A stretch of 64,000 nucleotides of DNA from Hymenobacter caeli (lineage in GTDB: Bacteria; Bacteroidota; Bacteroidia; Cytophagales; Hymenobacteraceae): NCBI RefSeq assembly GCF_013294115.1, contig NZ_JABSNP010000001.1:248001-312000 (forward strand). Reading direction: 5' to 3'. Made by a program: the position numbers and the translations under genes. Positions 33,952-43,173 of the stretch are shown here, in pieces; positions within the stretch are counted from its first letter, which is position 1, and every line of letters starts with the position of its first letter. The notes under the pieces were generated by a model that ran no database searches, was not told the origin of the DNA, and worked only from the letters and a program-made list of their open reading frames with translations.

Positions 33952-36603
33952 ATGCCCCTCTCGCTCCGCCCCGCCGCCCGCCTCTGCCTGGCCTTGCTCA
34001 TTGCTCATTGCTCATTGCTCACTGAAGCAAAAGCCCAGGCCCCCAAAACTTATACGTCGTCCGAGATTTTGCTGGGGCTGAAAAAGCTCAATGTGCTGGG
34101 CTCGGTGATGTACATCGCCGCCCACCCCGACGACGAGAACACGCGCCTCATCGCCTACTTCGCCAACGGCCGCCTGCTCGAAACCAGCTACCTGAGCTGC
34201 ACCCGCGGCGACGGCGGCCAGGACCTCATCGGCCCCGAGCTGCGCGAGCAGCTCGGCGTCATCCGCACGCAGGAGCTGCTGGCGGCGCGGCGCATCGACG
34301 GCGGCCGGCAGTTTTTCACCCGCGCCAACGACTTCGGGTTTTCCAAAACGTCGGCCGAAACCTTCACCATCTGGGACAAGGAGCAGGTGCTGGCCGACAT
34401 AGTGTGGGTCATCCGCCAGCGCCGGCCCGACGTGCTCATCACCCGCTTCCCGCCCGACCCGCGCGCCGGCCACGGCCACCACCAGGCCAGCGCCATCCTG
34501 GCCGCCGAAGCCTTCGACGCCGCCGGCGACCCCAAGCGCTTCCCCGAGCAGCTGAAGTACGTGCAAGCCTGGCAGCCCAAGCGCCTGCTCTGGAACACGG
34601 GCAGCTTCTTCGTGAAGCCCGGCGAAAACATGGCCGGCTACCTCAGCCTCGACGCCGGCGGCTACAACCCGCTGCTGGGCCAGAGCTACGGCGAAATTGC
34701 GGCCCGCAGCCGCTCCAGCCACCGCAGCCAGGGCTTCGGCTCAGCCGCCACCCGCGGCGAGGCGCTGGAGTATTTCCAACCCGTAAAAGGGGCCCCCGCC
34801 ACGAAGGATTTGTTCGACGGCATCGACCAAACCTGGAGCCGCGTGCCCGGCGGCGCAGCCATTGGGAAGATGATTGACGAGGTAATTCGGAAGTATGACC
34901 CGAGTAACCCCAGCGCCAGCGTGGCGGAGCTGCTGAAGGTGCGGGCTAATCTTTATATAAAGCCGCAGGCGTGGGTAGGTAATGTACCTGACCCTTCTTT
35001 TTGGAAAGTGCAGAAGAAGCAGGAGGTAGAAAACTTGATTCAGGCTTGCCTGGGACTAACTTTAGATGTTACGGCCGCACAGCCAACTGTTACTCGGGGA
35101 CAGCCTTTGCAGATAACTATCGAGGCAATTAATAAATCGAACGTGCCAATTAGTATCACTGGTATTTACGGGGGATTTATGCTTGACAGTACCCTCGTTT
35201 TACAGCAGAACAAACTAATTAATTTAAGGGAAAATGTGCAGATGAAATTTTCGGGTGATGAATCTCAGCCTTATTGGCTACAACAAGCTGGTAGTACGGG
35301 TATGTACAAAGTACCGGAGCGACTAGGGTTTCCCGAAACGACAGATGCGGCTGGAATGCTGGCTGAGTCCAAACTTGGCCTCAGCCTCATGCCAGCAGAT
35401 GAACCTACTGGCAGCTTTGGCTATCTAGAATCTAAACAGCAACTAACAGGAAGGCCAATAAATCCGCCTGCTGCCGGAATTGCTTTTGTTGTACAGGTAA
35501 ATACAACGAAGCTTATTTATACCGTCCCCGTCCAATACAAGCACACCGACCCCACGCTGGGCGAGCTGTACCAGCCGCTGGTAGTGGTGCCGCCGGTGAT
35601 GGTGAACATTCCCGCCGCCCGCGCCTACGTCTTCGCCGATGCGCAGCCCAAAACCATTCCCGTGACGCTGCGGGCTGGGCGCGCCGGGGTGCGCGGGGCC
35701 CTGGCCTTGCAGGTGCCCGCTGGCTGGCAGGTGGAGCCGGCCACGGCGCCGTTCGATTTGAAGAACAAGGACGACGAGCAGACCGTCAACTTCACGCTGC
35801 GCCCGGGCGCGGGGGCCCCCGAGGGCAAGGCCGAAGTGCGCGCCGTGGCCACGGTGGACGGCCAGGCCTACACCCGCGGCATCCAGACCATCGACTACCC
35901 GCACATCCCCACCCAAACGCTGTTTCCCGAGGCCACGGCGCCGCTGGTGAAGCTCCAGCTGGTGCGCCGCGGCCAAAATGTGGGCTACCTCATGGGGGCC
36001 GGCGACGAGGTGCCCGAGGCCCTGCGCCAAATCGGCTACAACGTGACCCTGCTTAAACCCGAGGACATCAGCGCCGCCCGCCTCCGGCAGTTCGACGCCG
36101 TGGTGCTCGGCGTGCGGGCCTACAACACCGTCGAGCAGCTCAAAACCAAGCAGGCCGAGCTGCTCAAGTACATCGAGGGCGGCGGCAACGTGGTGGTGCA
36201 GTACGCGGTGAACCGCGGCACCGTGCTGCCCCAGATCGGGCCCTACCCGCTGACGCTTTCCAACGACCGGGTAACGGTGGAGGACGCGCCCGTCACGTTC
36301 CTCAAGCCCCGGCACCCGCTGCTAAACAGCCCCAACAAGCTCACCGAGCAGGATTTCAAGGGCTGGGTGCAGGAGCAGGGCCTGTACTACCCCTCGCAGT
36401 GGGACCCCAAGTACCAGCCCGTCATCAGCAGCCACGACCCCGGCGAGGCGGCCAAGGAAAGCGCCATCCTGGTGACGGACTACGGCAAGGGCCACTACAT
36501 CTACACCGGCTTGTCGCTGTTCCGGGAGCTGCCGGCCGGCGTGCCGGGGGCCTACCGCATCATCACCAACATGATTTCCTACGGCAAGGAACCGGTGCAG
36601 TAA
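33952..36603 (+). CDS. PIG-L/LmbE-family deacetylase with C-terminal accessory domains
   Basis: An 883-residue secreted protein. After a signal peptide (about 1-29) comes a PIG-L/LmbE zinc deacetylase domain with AHPDDE (57-62), RITR-like catalytic strand and GHGHHQAS (His174/176/177 region). These enzymes remove N-acetyl groups from sugars. The rest is beta-sandwich-like, and a final part near 680-880 resembles a glutamine-amidotransferase-like fold (FDAVVLGVRAYNTVEQL, YIEGGGNVVVQY). The start at 33952 was chosen for the signal. Two oddities: four tandem TTGCTCA units lie in the signal peptide codons, and the DNA from about 34945 to 35520 is low-GC with different codon use. Confidence 0.88.
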   Translation: MPLSLRPAARLCLALLIAHCSLLTEAKAQAPKTYTSSEILLGLKKLNVLGSVMYIAAHPDDENTRLIAYFANGRLLETSYLSCTRGDGGQDLIGPELREQLGVIRTQELLAARRIDGGRQFFTRANDFGFSKTSAETFTIWDKEQVLADIVWVIRQRRPDVLITRFPPDPRAGHGHHQASAILAAEAFDAAGDPKRFPEQLKYVQAWQPKRLLWNTGSFFVKPGENMAGYLSLDAGGYNPLLGQSYGEIAARSRSSHRSQGFGSAATRGEALEYFQPVKGAPATKDLFDGIDQTWSRVPGGAAIGKMIDEVIRKYDPSNPSASVAELLKVRANLYIKPQAWVGNVPDPSFWKVQKKQEVENLIQACLGLTLDVTAAQPTVTRGQPLQITIEAINKSNVPISITGIYGGFMLDSTLVLQQNKLINLRENVQMKFSGDESQPYWLQQAGSTGMYKVPERLGFPETTDAAGMLAESKLGLSLMPADEPTGSFGYLESKQQLTGRPINPPAAGIAFVVQVNTTKLIYTVPVQYKHTDPTLGELYQPLVVVPPVMVNIPAARAYVFADAQPKTIPVTLRAGRAGVRGALALQVPAGWQVEPATAPFDLKNKDDEQTVNFTLRPGAGAPEGKAEVRAVATVDGQAYTRGIQTIDYPHIPTQTLFPEATAPLVKLQLVRRGQNVGYLMGAGDEVPEALRQIGYNVTLLKPEDISAARLRQFDAVVLGVRAYNTVEQLKTKQAELLKYIEGGGNVVVQYAVNRGTVLPQIGPYPLTLSNDRVTVEDAPVTFLKPRHPLLNSPNKLTEQDFKGWVQEQGLYYPSQWDPKYQPVISSHDPGEAAKESAILVTDYGKGHYIYTGLSLFRELPAGVPGAYRIITNMISYGKEPVQ
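33994..34021 (+). repeat. Four perfect TTGCTCA units inside signal-peptide codons
   Basis: Four uninterrupted copies of TTGCTCA encode part of LLIAHCSLLT in the PIG-L signal peptide. Because the unit is 7 nt, gain or loss of one unit shifts the frame; loss of one unit reaches a TGA at about 34079. Confidence 0.9.
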
Positions 36604-36626
36604 CGGCCTTTTAGCGGTCAGGCGCA

Positions 36627-36744
36627 GTGGTCCGGCGACTTTTTCCGTCGTCGGGCCACTCCGGCGTTAGGGGCCAGCCGCTGTTCAAGTGATAGTCGTT
36701 CAATCGTCAGAGTGGCCCGACGACTGAAAAAGTCGCCGGACCAC
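36627..36744. repeat. Dispersed palindrome, family B (copy 1)
   Basis: An inverted repeat of 118 bp with ends GTGGTCCGGCGACTTTTTCC and its complement. The same ends recur at 59975-60083. It lies between the PIG-L stop and the aspartate kinase promoter. Confidence 0.85.
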
Positions 36745-36796
36745 CACGTCAGGCATTGCCGCGGCCTTTTTCATGTCGCTACCGGGGCCCCGTGGC

Positions 36797-36804
36797 TAAG
36801 TTTG
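36797..36804 (+). promoter_or_regulatory. Putative -7 box for aspartate kinase
   Basis: TAAGTTTG matches TAnnTTTG and lies 25 nt before the GTG start. A T-rich segment is about 25 nt upstream, so the second element is imperfect. Confidence 0.5.
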
Positions 36805-36829
36805 CCGCTCATCCATTCTGCAAAACCTA

Positions 36830-38212
36830 GTGCTGACAGTAGAAAAAATCGGCGGCACGTCGATGAGCGCCTTTGGCGACGTGCTCAACAACATCATCTT
36901 TTACAACCGCCGGGGCCCCGAATTGTACAACCGCATCTTCGTGGTGTCGGCCTACGCGGGCGTAACCAACTGGCTGCTGGAGAACAAGAAAACCGGCGCG
37001 CCCGGCGTGTACCACCGCATCAGCGAATTCAAGGAATTCCACCAATCGCTGCGCGATGTGACGGCCCAACTCAAGGCCCTGAACCAGCAGTACGTGCCGC
37101 TGGGCCTCGACCTGGCCGTGGCCGACGCCTTCATCGAGCAGCGAATGCAGGACGCCAAAACCTACCTCGACAGCCTGGTGAACGTGCTGGCCTCGGGCTA
37201 CGTGAGCAGCGAGAACATTCTGCAAGCGGCCCGCGAAATCCTGGCCTCCATCGGCGAAGCGCATTCGGCGTTCAATTCCGTCAACATCCTGCAAAGCAAG
37301 GGGGTAAATGCTACGCTGGTGGATTTGAGCGGCTTCCACGACCACCAGCCCTACACCATCGACGAGCGCATTGCGCACGCCTTCGAGGGCATCACGTTTG
37401 CCGAAACCATCTGCATTGCCACCGGCTACACCAAGGGCACGGAGGGCATCATGCGCGAGTTCGACCGCGGATATTCGGAGGTGACCTTCAGCAAGATAGC
37501 CGTGGCGGTGCGGCCCCAGGAGGCCATTATCCACAAAGAATATCACTTGTGCTCGGCCGACCCGGGCCTGGTGGGCCTCGAACATTGCCACCCGGTGGGG
37601 GCCACCAACTACGACGTGGCCGACCAGCTGGCCGACGTGGGCATGGAGGCCATTCACCCCAAGGCGTCGAAGCCGCTGGAAATTAACGGCATCAACCTGC
37701 GCATCAAGAACACCTTCGAGCCCGCCCACGCCGGCACGCTGATTACCAAGGACTACGTGTCGGCCCAAACGCGGGTGGAGGTGATTACGGGCACCGACAA
37801 GGTGGTGATGGTGGACGTGTATGACCCGCAGATGGTGGGCACGGCCGGCTTCGACCTGGCCATCATGCAGATTTTCTACGAGCTGGGCATCAGCTATGCC
37901 TTCAAGGCCACCAGCGCCAACAGCATTTCGGTATTGATTTGGGAGAAAGACCTGAAAAAGCAGCTGGTGCCGCAGCTCGAAGCCCAGTACGAAAAGGTGA
38001 CGGTGGAAAAAACGGCAATGGTCTGCCTCATCGGCTCCAACATCGACCGGCCCGGCCTGCTGGCCCAGGCCGCCGGGGCCCTGGCCGAGGCCAGCATCAA
38101 CATTAAAAGCGCCGGCTTCGCGCTGCGCAAGGTCAACATTCAGTTCATCATCGCCCGCGACGATTACAAAGGGGCCATCGTGGCGCTGAACCAGAGCCTG
38201 GCGGACGGGTGA
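36830..38212 (+). CDS. Aspartate kinase
   Basis: A 460-residue aspartokinase catalysing the first step to lysine, threonine and methionine. A GTG start gives MLTVEKIGGTSM, the usual N-terminal distance to the nucleotide-binding KxGGTS motif. The motif is KIGGTSM rather than the more common KFGGTSV, and the catalytic core continues with GYTKGTEG and EVTFSKIAVAV. Two ACT domains are at the C-terminus (about 310-460), including VCLIGSNIDRPGLLAQAAGAL, and allow allosteric control. KIGGTSM resembles the aspartokinases linked to ectoine synthesis; no ectoine genes are nearby. It precedes the pentose phosphate genes by 116 nt. Confidence 0.93.
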   Translation: MLTVEKIGGTSMSAFGDVLNNIIFYNRRGPELYNRIFVVSAYAGVTNWLLENKKTGAPGVYHRISEFKEFHQSLRDVTAQLKALNQQYVPLGLDLAVADAFIEQRMQDAKTYLDSLVNVLASGYVSSENILQAAREILASIGEAHSAFNSVNILQSKGVNATLVDLSGFHDHQPYTIDERIAHAFEGITFAETICIATGYTKGTEGIMREFDRGYSEVTFSKIAVAVRPQEAIIHKEYHLCSADPGLVGLEHCHPVGATNYDVADQLADVGMEAIHPKASKPLEINGINLRIKNTFEPAHAGTLITKDYVSAQTRVEVITGTDKVVMVDVYDPQMVGTAGFDLAIMQIFYELGISYAFKATSANSISVLIWEKDLKKQLVPQLEAQYEKVTVEKTAMVCLIGSNIDRPGLLAQAAGALAEASINIKSAGFALRKVNIQFIIARDDYKGAIVALNQSLADG

Positions 38213-38328
38213 CCCCACCCCCGGCCCCGGTAGCCCAACCTTGGCGGCTTGCGTATAGCCGTGCGCTTCTTTGCTTTCTTCGTGGCCCGGATGCCCGGGC
38301 ATTTTCCTCCCCAAACCTGCAATAATCC

Positions 38329-39858
38329 ATGAGCCCCAACCCCACGCAGTACGCTTTTGGCATGATTGGCCTCGGCACGATGGGCCGCAACCTGCTGCTG
38401 AACATGGCCGACCACGGCTTTGCCGTGGCCGGGTACGACAAAAACCAGAAACAGGTGGACCTGCTCGGCCAGGAAGGCCAGGGCAAGCCCGTGCAGGGCT
38501 TCACCGACCCCGCGGCCTTCGTGCACAGCATCAAAACGCCCCGCGCCATCATGATGCTGGTGCCCGCCGGTGCCATCGTGGACAGCGTAATTGCTGAGAT
38601 GCTGCCGCTGCTGAGTCCCGGCGACATCCTCATCGACGGCGGCAACTCGCACTTCACCGACACCGAGCGCCGGGCCAAGGATTTGGAAAGCAAGGGCTTC
38701 CACTTTTTCGGCATGGGCGTGTCGGGCGGTGAAGAAGGGGCCCGGTTTGGCCCCAGCATGATGCCCGGCGGCGACGCCGAAGCCTACAAAACGATGCAGC
38801 CGGTGTTCGAGGCCATCGCGGCCAAAGTGGACGGGGCCCCCTGCGTGGCCTACATGGGCCCCGGGGCGGCCGGCCACTTCGTGAAAATGGTGCACAACGG
38901 CATCGAATACGGCCTGATGGAGCTGATTGCCGAAACCTACGGCCTGCTTAAAAACGGCCTCGAAATGGACAACGCCGCCATCGGCCAGGTGTTCGCCGGC
39001 TGGAACGAGGGCCGCTTGCAATCCTTCCTGCTCGACATTACAAAGGATATTTTCGCCTTCGACGCGCCCGGCACCGACCACCTGCTGCTCGACGACATCA
39101 AGGACGAGGCCCGCGCCAAGGGCACCGGCAAGTGGACCTCGCAGGAAGCCATGAACCTGCAGGCCCCCCTGCCGACCGTGGACACGGCCGTGTCGATGCG
39201 CGACCTCTCGAAGTACAAGGAGCTGCGCGGGCAGCTGGCCCAGCTCTACCCCACCGCCGACGCGTCGCTGGCGGTGGACCGGGCGGCCTTCCTCGCCAGC
39301 CTGGAGCAGGCGTTCTACTTCAGCATGATTATGGCCTACGCCCAGGGGATGCACATGCTGGCCAAGGCCTCGGAAGAGTACAAGTACGAGCTGGACCTGG
39401 CCACCATCGCCAAAATCTGGCGCGGCGGCTGCATCATCCGCTCCACGTTTTTGAACGACATCTTCAACGCTTTCCAGAACGACAAGGGCCTGGCGCACTT
39501 GCTGCTGGACGGCGCGGTGCAGCAGCTGGTGCTGGCGGCCGCCCCCGGCGTGCGCACCGTGGTGGCCGCCGCCGTGGCCACCGGCCTCGCCGTGCCCGCC
39601 TACACCAGTGCGCTGGGCTACTTCGACGCCTTCCGCACGGCCCGGCTGCCCTCCAACCTCATCCAGGCCCAGCGCGACTACTTCGGGGCCCACACCTACG
39701 AGCTGATCGGCAAGGAGGGCGTGTTCCACACCCAGTGGACGGGGCTGCGCGACAAGGTGGAAACCTCGGCCGGTACGCACGCCAACCAGACGCCCGCCAC
39801 GCCGCCCGTGCCCAGCACCAAGCAGTCGAACACGGAGCCCGCTAACCCGAAACTGTAG
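38329..39858 (+). CDS. gnd: 6-phosphogluconate dehydrogenase (decarboxylating)
   Basis: A 509-residue enzyme converting 6-phosphogluconate to ribulose 5-phosphate with NADP reduction. The Rossmann motif GLGTMGRNLL is near residue 14; the substrate motifs GVSGGEEGARFGPSMMPGG and the catalytic AAGHFVKMVHNGIEYG follow, then the all-helical domain. The last 30 residues (rich in Thr, Pro and Asn) go beyond the usual family end. First gene of gnd-zwf-pgl; its stop is directly abutted by the zwf ATG. Confidence 0.96.
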   Translation: MSPNPTQYAFGMIGLGTMGRNLLLNMADHGFAVAGYDKNQKQVDLLGQEGQGKPVQGFTDPAAFVHSIKTPRAIMMLVPAGAIVDSVIAEMLPLLSPGDILIDGGNSHFTDTERRAKDLESKGFHFFGMGVSGGEEGARFGPSMMPGGDAEAYKTMQPVFEAIAAKVDGAPCVAYMGPGAAGHFVKMVHNGIEYGLMELIAETYGLLKNGLEMDNAAIGQVFAGWNEGRLQSFLLDITKDIFAFDAPGTDHLLLDDIKDEARAKGTGKWTSQEAMNLQAPLPTVDTAVSMRDLSKYKELRGQLAQLYPTADASLAVDRAAFLASLEQAFYFSMIMAYAQGMHMLAKASEEYKYELDLATIAKIWRGGCIIRSTFLNDIFNAFQNDKGLAHLLLDGAVQQLVLAAAPGVRTVVAAAVATGLAVPAYTSALGYFDAFRTARLPSNLIQAQRDYFGAHTYELIGKEGVFHTQWTGLRDKVETSAGTHANQTPATPPVPSTKQSNTEPANPKL

Positions 39859-41373
39859 ATGAACGCCCTCCTGAAATCGCAGCCGACGGTGTTCGTCATC
39901 TTCGGCGGTACCGGCGACCTGAACGCCCGCAAGCTGGCCCCGGCCCTCTATAACCTGTACCTGGAAGGCTGGATGCCCGACCATTTCGCCTTCATCGGCA
40001 CGGGCCGCACCAAGCTCAGCGACGATGACTTCCGGGCCCGGGTGCTGAACGACCTCAACAGCTTCTCGCGCAGCGGCCCGGTGAAGGACGAGCAGTGGCA
40101 GGGCTTCGCGCCCAATATCTACTACCAGCCGGCCGACGTGCAGGACGCCAAAACGTACAAGGATTTCGGCAAGAAAATCAAGGCCCTGGAAAGCGAGTGG
40201 AAGACGTCGGCCAACGTCATCTACTACCTAGCGGTGGCCCCGAATTTCTTCCCCATCATCGCCGAAAACCTGGCCAAGGCCGGCCTGACGGAGGACGCCG
40301 GCTGCACGCGCATTGTAATTGAAAAGCCGTTTGGGCACGATTTGGCCTCGGCCAAGGAACTGAACTTGCTGTTGGGCCGCATTTTTCAGGAGAAGCAGAT
40401 TTACCGCATCGACCACTACCTGGGCAAGGAAACGGTGCAGAACATCATGGCCTTCCGCTTCGCGAATGCCATCATGGAGCCGCTCTGGAACCGCAACAGC
40501 ATCGAGCACGTGCAGATTTCGGTGACCGAAAGCCTCGGCGTGGGCGAGCGCACCGGCTACTACGACGGCTCGGGGGCCCTGCGCGACATGATTCAGAACC
40601 ACCTCCTGCAGCTGCTGTGCATCGTGGCGATGGAGCCGCCGGTGAGCTTCTCGGCCGAAGAAGTGCGCAACCGCAAGGTGGACGTGCTGCGGGCCATGCG
40701 CCGCTTCACGCCCGAGAGCGTGCGCGAGCAGGCCGTGCGCGGCCAGTACGCCGCTGGCTGGCTGGAAGGCCAGCAGGTGCCCGGCTACCGCGAGGAGCCC
40801 GGGGCCAACCCCGTGTCGAACACCGAAACCTTCGCCGCGGTGAAGTTTTTCGTGGACAACTGGCGCTGGCAGGGCGTGCCGTTCTACCTGCGCACGGGCA
40901 AGCGCCTGCACCGCTCGGCGTCGGTCATCACCATCCAGTTCAAGGACGTGCCGCACCTCATCTTCTCGCCCGAAACGGCGGAGACGATGCGCCAGAACCG
41001 GCTGGTTATCAGCATCCAGCCCGAGATGAGCATCCGCCTGCAAGTGCAGGCCAAGCGCCCCGGCGTGGACATGATGCTGAACACCGTGGACATGGTGTTC
41101 GATTACAAAGGCACCTACGTGAGCGAGGCCCCCGAAGCCTACGAAACCCTGCTGCTCGACGTGATGCTCGGCGACCAGACCCTGTTCATGCGCGGCGACC
41201 AGGTGGAGGAGGCTTGGGACCTGGTGATGCCCATCCTCACCTCGTGGCAAACCCGCCTCAGCCAGAACTTCCCCAACTATTCGGCCGACTCCTGGGGCCC
41301 CGAAGACGCCGAAGCCCTCGTGGCCAAGGACGGTTTCCACTGGTTCACGCTTCCGCTCAATGCCAAAAAATAG
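39859..41373 (+). CDS. zwf: Glucose-6-phosphate 1-dehydrogenase
   Basis: A 504-residue enzyme starting the oxidative pentose phosphate pathway. It has the nucleotide motif IFGGTGDLNARKL and the active-site signature RIDHYLGKETVQN with the catalytic His, followed by FRFANAIMEPLWNR. Start and stop are tightly packed: the ATG immediately follows the gnd stop, and the last 14 nt overlap pgl, implying translational coupling. Confidence 0.97.
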   Translation: MNALLKSQPTVFVIFGGTGDLNARKLAPALYNLYLEGWMPDHFAFIGTGRTKLSDDDFRARVLNDLNSFSRSGPVKDEQWQGFAPNIYYQPADVQDAKTYKDFGKKIKALESEWKTSANVIYYLAVAPNFFPIIAENLAKAGLTEDAGCTRIVIEKPFGHDLASAKELNLLLGRIFQEKQIYRIDHYLGKETVQNIMAFRFANAIMEPLWNRNSIEHVQISVTESLGVGERTGYYDGSGALRDMIQNHLLQLLCIVAMEPPVSFSAEEVRNRKVDVLRAMRRFTPESVREQAVRGQYAAGWLEGQQVPGYREEPGANPVSNTETFAAVKFFVDNWRWQGVPFYLRTGKRLHRSASVITIQFKDVPHLIFSPETAETMRQNRLVISIQPEMSIRLQVQAKRPGVDMMLNTVDMVFDYKGTYVSEAPEAYETLLLDVMLGDQTLFMRGDQVEEAWDLVMPILTSWQTRLSQNFPNYSADSWGPEDAEALVAKDGFHWFTLPLNAKK

Positions 41374-42097
41374 CCCGCAGCTGCACGTGTTCCCCACCGC
41401 CGACGCGGTACTGGAGGCCCTGGCCAACTTCTTCGTGGCCACGGCCCACCACGCCGTGGCCGAGCGCGGGCGCTTCGCTGTGGCCCTGTCGGGCGGCAGC
41501 TCGCCCAAAAAGCTCTACGAGCTGCTGGCCTCGCCTACTTATCGGGCCCGGATAGCGTGGGAAAAGGTGTTTTTCTTCTTTGGCGATGAGCGCAACGTGC
41601 CCCAAACCTCGCCCGAGAGCAATTATTTGATGGCCAAAACGGCCCTTTTCGACCCGCTCGGCATCGCCCCCGCGCAGGTGTTTGCCGTCGATACTACCCT
41701 GGATCCGGCCGAGGCGGCGGCGCAGTACGGAGCGGCCATCGAGGAATTTTTCGGCGACGAGCCGGCGCGGTTCGACCTCGTGCTGCTGGGCCTGGGCGAC
41801 AACGCCCACACGGCCTCGCTCTTCCCGCACACCGACGTGCTGCACACCCAAGCCGTGGGCGTGCAGAAGGTTTTTGTGGCCGAATTAAACGCAGTTCGTA
41901 TCACCATGACGGCCCCGCTCCTCAACCAGGCGCGGGCCACGGCCTTTCTGGTATACGGCGCGGGCAAGGCCCTGGCCGTGCAGCAAATCCTGGAGGGCCC
42001 CCGCGACGCGGACCAGTACCCGGCGCAGCTTATTGCCCCCGGTAATGGCCACGTGCACTGGTTTATGGACGCAGCCGCGGCCGTAGATTTAAAGTAA
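41360..42097 (+). CDS. pgl: 6-phosphogluconolactonase
   Basis: A 245-residue lactonase of the DevB/SOL type that links zwf and gnd. The family motifs VALSGGSSPKKLYELL, FFFGDERNVP and VLLGLGDNAHTASLFP are present. It overlaps zwf by 14 nt and is followed by a strong terminator, so the three enzymes that turn glucose 6-phosphate into ribulose 5-phosphate form one transcript. Confidence 0.96.
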   Translation: MPKNSPQLHVFPTADAVLEALANFFVATAHHAVAERGRFAVALSGGSSPKKLYELLASPTYRARIAWEKVFFFFGDERNVPQTSPESNYLMAKTALFDPLGIAPAQVFAVDTTLDPAEAAAQYGAAIEEFFGDEPARFDLVLLGLGDNAHTASLFPHTDVLHTQAVGVQKVFVAELNAVRITMTAPLLNQARATAFLVYGAGKALAVQQILEGPRDADQYPAQLIAPGNGHVHWFMDAAAAVDLK

Positions 42098-42116
42098 AAG
42101 GCAAGCCCTTAAAAGC

Positions 42117-42154
42117 AGAAAGGAGCCTGGCCGATGCGGCCGGGCTCCTTTTTT
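42117..42154 (+). terminator. Terminator of gnd-zwf-pgl
   Basis: A hairpin of AAAGGAGCCTGGCCG against CGGCCGGGCTCCTTT with one mismatch, followed by T residues, 20 nt after pgl. It probably also faces rpiA transcription. Confidence 0.85.
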
Positions 42155-42199
42155 GTGGTACCTCCCGTGGGGTTCTCCAGGGGCGAGGTTTGCGTATCC

Positions 42200-42964
42200 C
42201 TACGGCAGCTCCGCAAATTCCGCCGCTGGCCGGGCCGCTTCGCCGGGCCGCAGCACCAGGGCCGCCCCATCTTTCACGATGACGGCTGCCTTGGCCAACC
42301 CCAGAAACAAGCCGTGCTCCACGATGCCGGGGATGGTTTTGAGCTGCGTCGCCAGCCGCTCCGCGTCGGCAATCTGGCCGAAGTGGCAGTCGAGAATCAG
42401 GTTTTTCTGGTCGGAATAGTAGTAAGCAGCCGGGTCATCCTTGATCATGCGCACCACCGGGGCCCCGCCCAGGGCCTCCACCGCGTCGAGCACCCAGGGC
42501 AGGGCAAACGGCACCACCTCCAGCGGCAGCGGAAACCGGCCCAGCACCGGCACCAGCTTCGAGGAATCGGCCACGACGAGCAAGTAGTTAGACGCCGTTT
42601 CCAGCAGCTTCTCGCGCAGCAGGGCCCCACCGCCGCCTTTTATCAGGCGCAACTGGCCGTCCAGCTCGTCGGCCCCGTCCACGGCCAGGTCGAAGCGCAG
42701 GCCCCGGCGCGGCGCCACCAGCGGGATGCCCAACTGCCGCGCCAGCGCCTCGCTGGCCAGCGAGGTGGCCGTGCCCTGCACCTTCAAGCCGTTTTGCACC
42801 GCCGCCCCCAGCTGGATGATGAACTGCGCCGACGTGCTGCCCGTGCCCAGGCCCAGCAGCATGCCGTCGCGTACCCAGCGCAGGGCGGCGGCGGCGGCCA
42901 CCTGCTTTTCCTGGGCCAGCGTAAGGGCCCCGGCGGGGGAGTTGGCAGCGGCGGTTGGGTTCAT
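42200..42964 (-). CDS. rpiA: Ribose-5-phosphate isomerase A
   Basis: A 254-residue isomerase interconverting ribose and ribulose 5-phosphates. It has the phosphate loop GLGTGSTSAQF, the catalytic acids in DGADELD and the loop KGGGGALLREK, in the family order. The start at 42964 was preferred; the upstream frame would run into repeat DNA and is not protein-like. It faces the gnd-zwf-pgl operon, so the window holds the oxidative branch plus the first isomerase of the non-oxidative branch. Confidence 0.96.
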   Translation of the reverse strand: MNPTAAANSPAGALTLAQEKQVAAAAALRWVRDGMLLGLGTGSTSAQFIIQLGAAVQNGLKVQGTATSLASEALARQLGIPLVAPRRGLRFDLAVDGADELDGQLRLIKGGGGALLREKLLETASNYLLVVADSSKLVPVLGRFPLPLEVVPFALPWVLDAVEALGGAPVVRMIKDDPAAYYYSDQKNLILDCHFGQIADAERLATQLKTIPGIVEHGLFLGLAKAAVIVKDGAALVLRPGEAARPAAEFAELP

Positions 42965-43025
42965 GGGCGTGTGTGTTGGTGGTTGGAATGATGTAGCGCA
43001 GCAAGAAGAACTACAGCACAAAAAT

Positions 43026-43132
43026 AGGCCGTCATGCTGAGCGCAGCCGAAGCATCTCTCCAGCGGCAGTAAACCCATCGGTTGGATTACTCAGCGGGAG
43101 AGATGCTTCGGCTACGCTCAGCATGACGGCCT
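43026..43132. repeat. Dispersed palindrome, family A (copy 3)
   Basis: An inverted repeat of 107 bp. The left arm AGGCCGTCATGCTGAGCGCA pairs with the right arm with very few mismatches, and the loop includes GGTTGGATTACT as in copy 2. It lies between rpiA and the DUF2911 gene. Confidence 0.9.
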
Positions 43133-43173
43133 AATAATTAAATCGGCGACGGCCTAATCAGGCAGCCAGCGAC

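Noticed and set aside
43079-43140. Family A copy 3 as the terminator of rpiA or DUF2911 only
   Set aside because: It may well terminate, but its sequence family recurs at other sites, so it is listed as a repeat instead.
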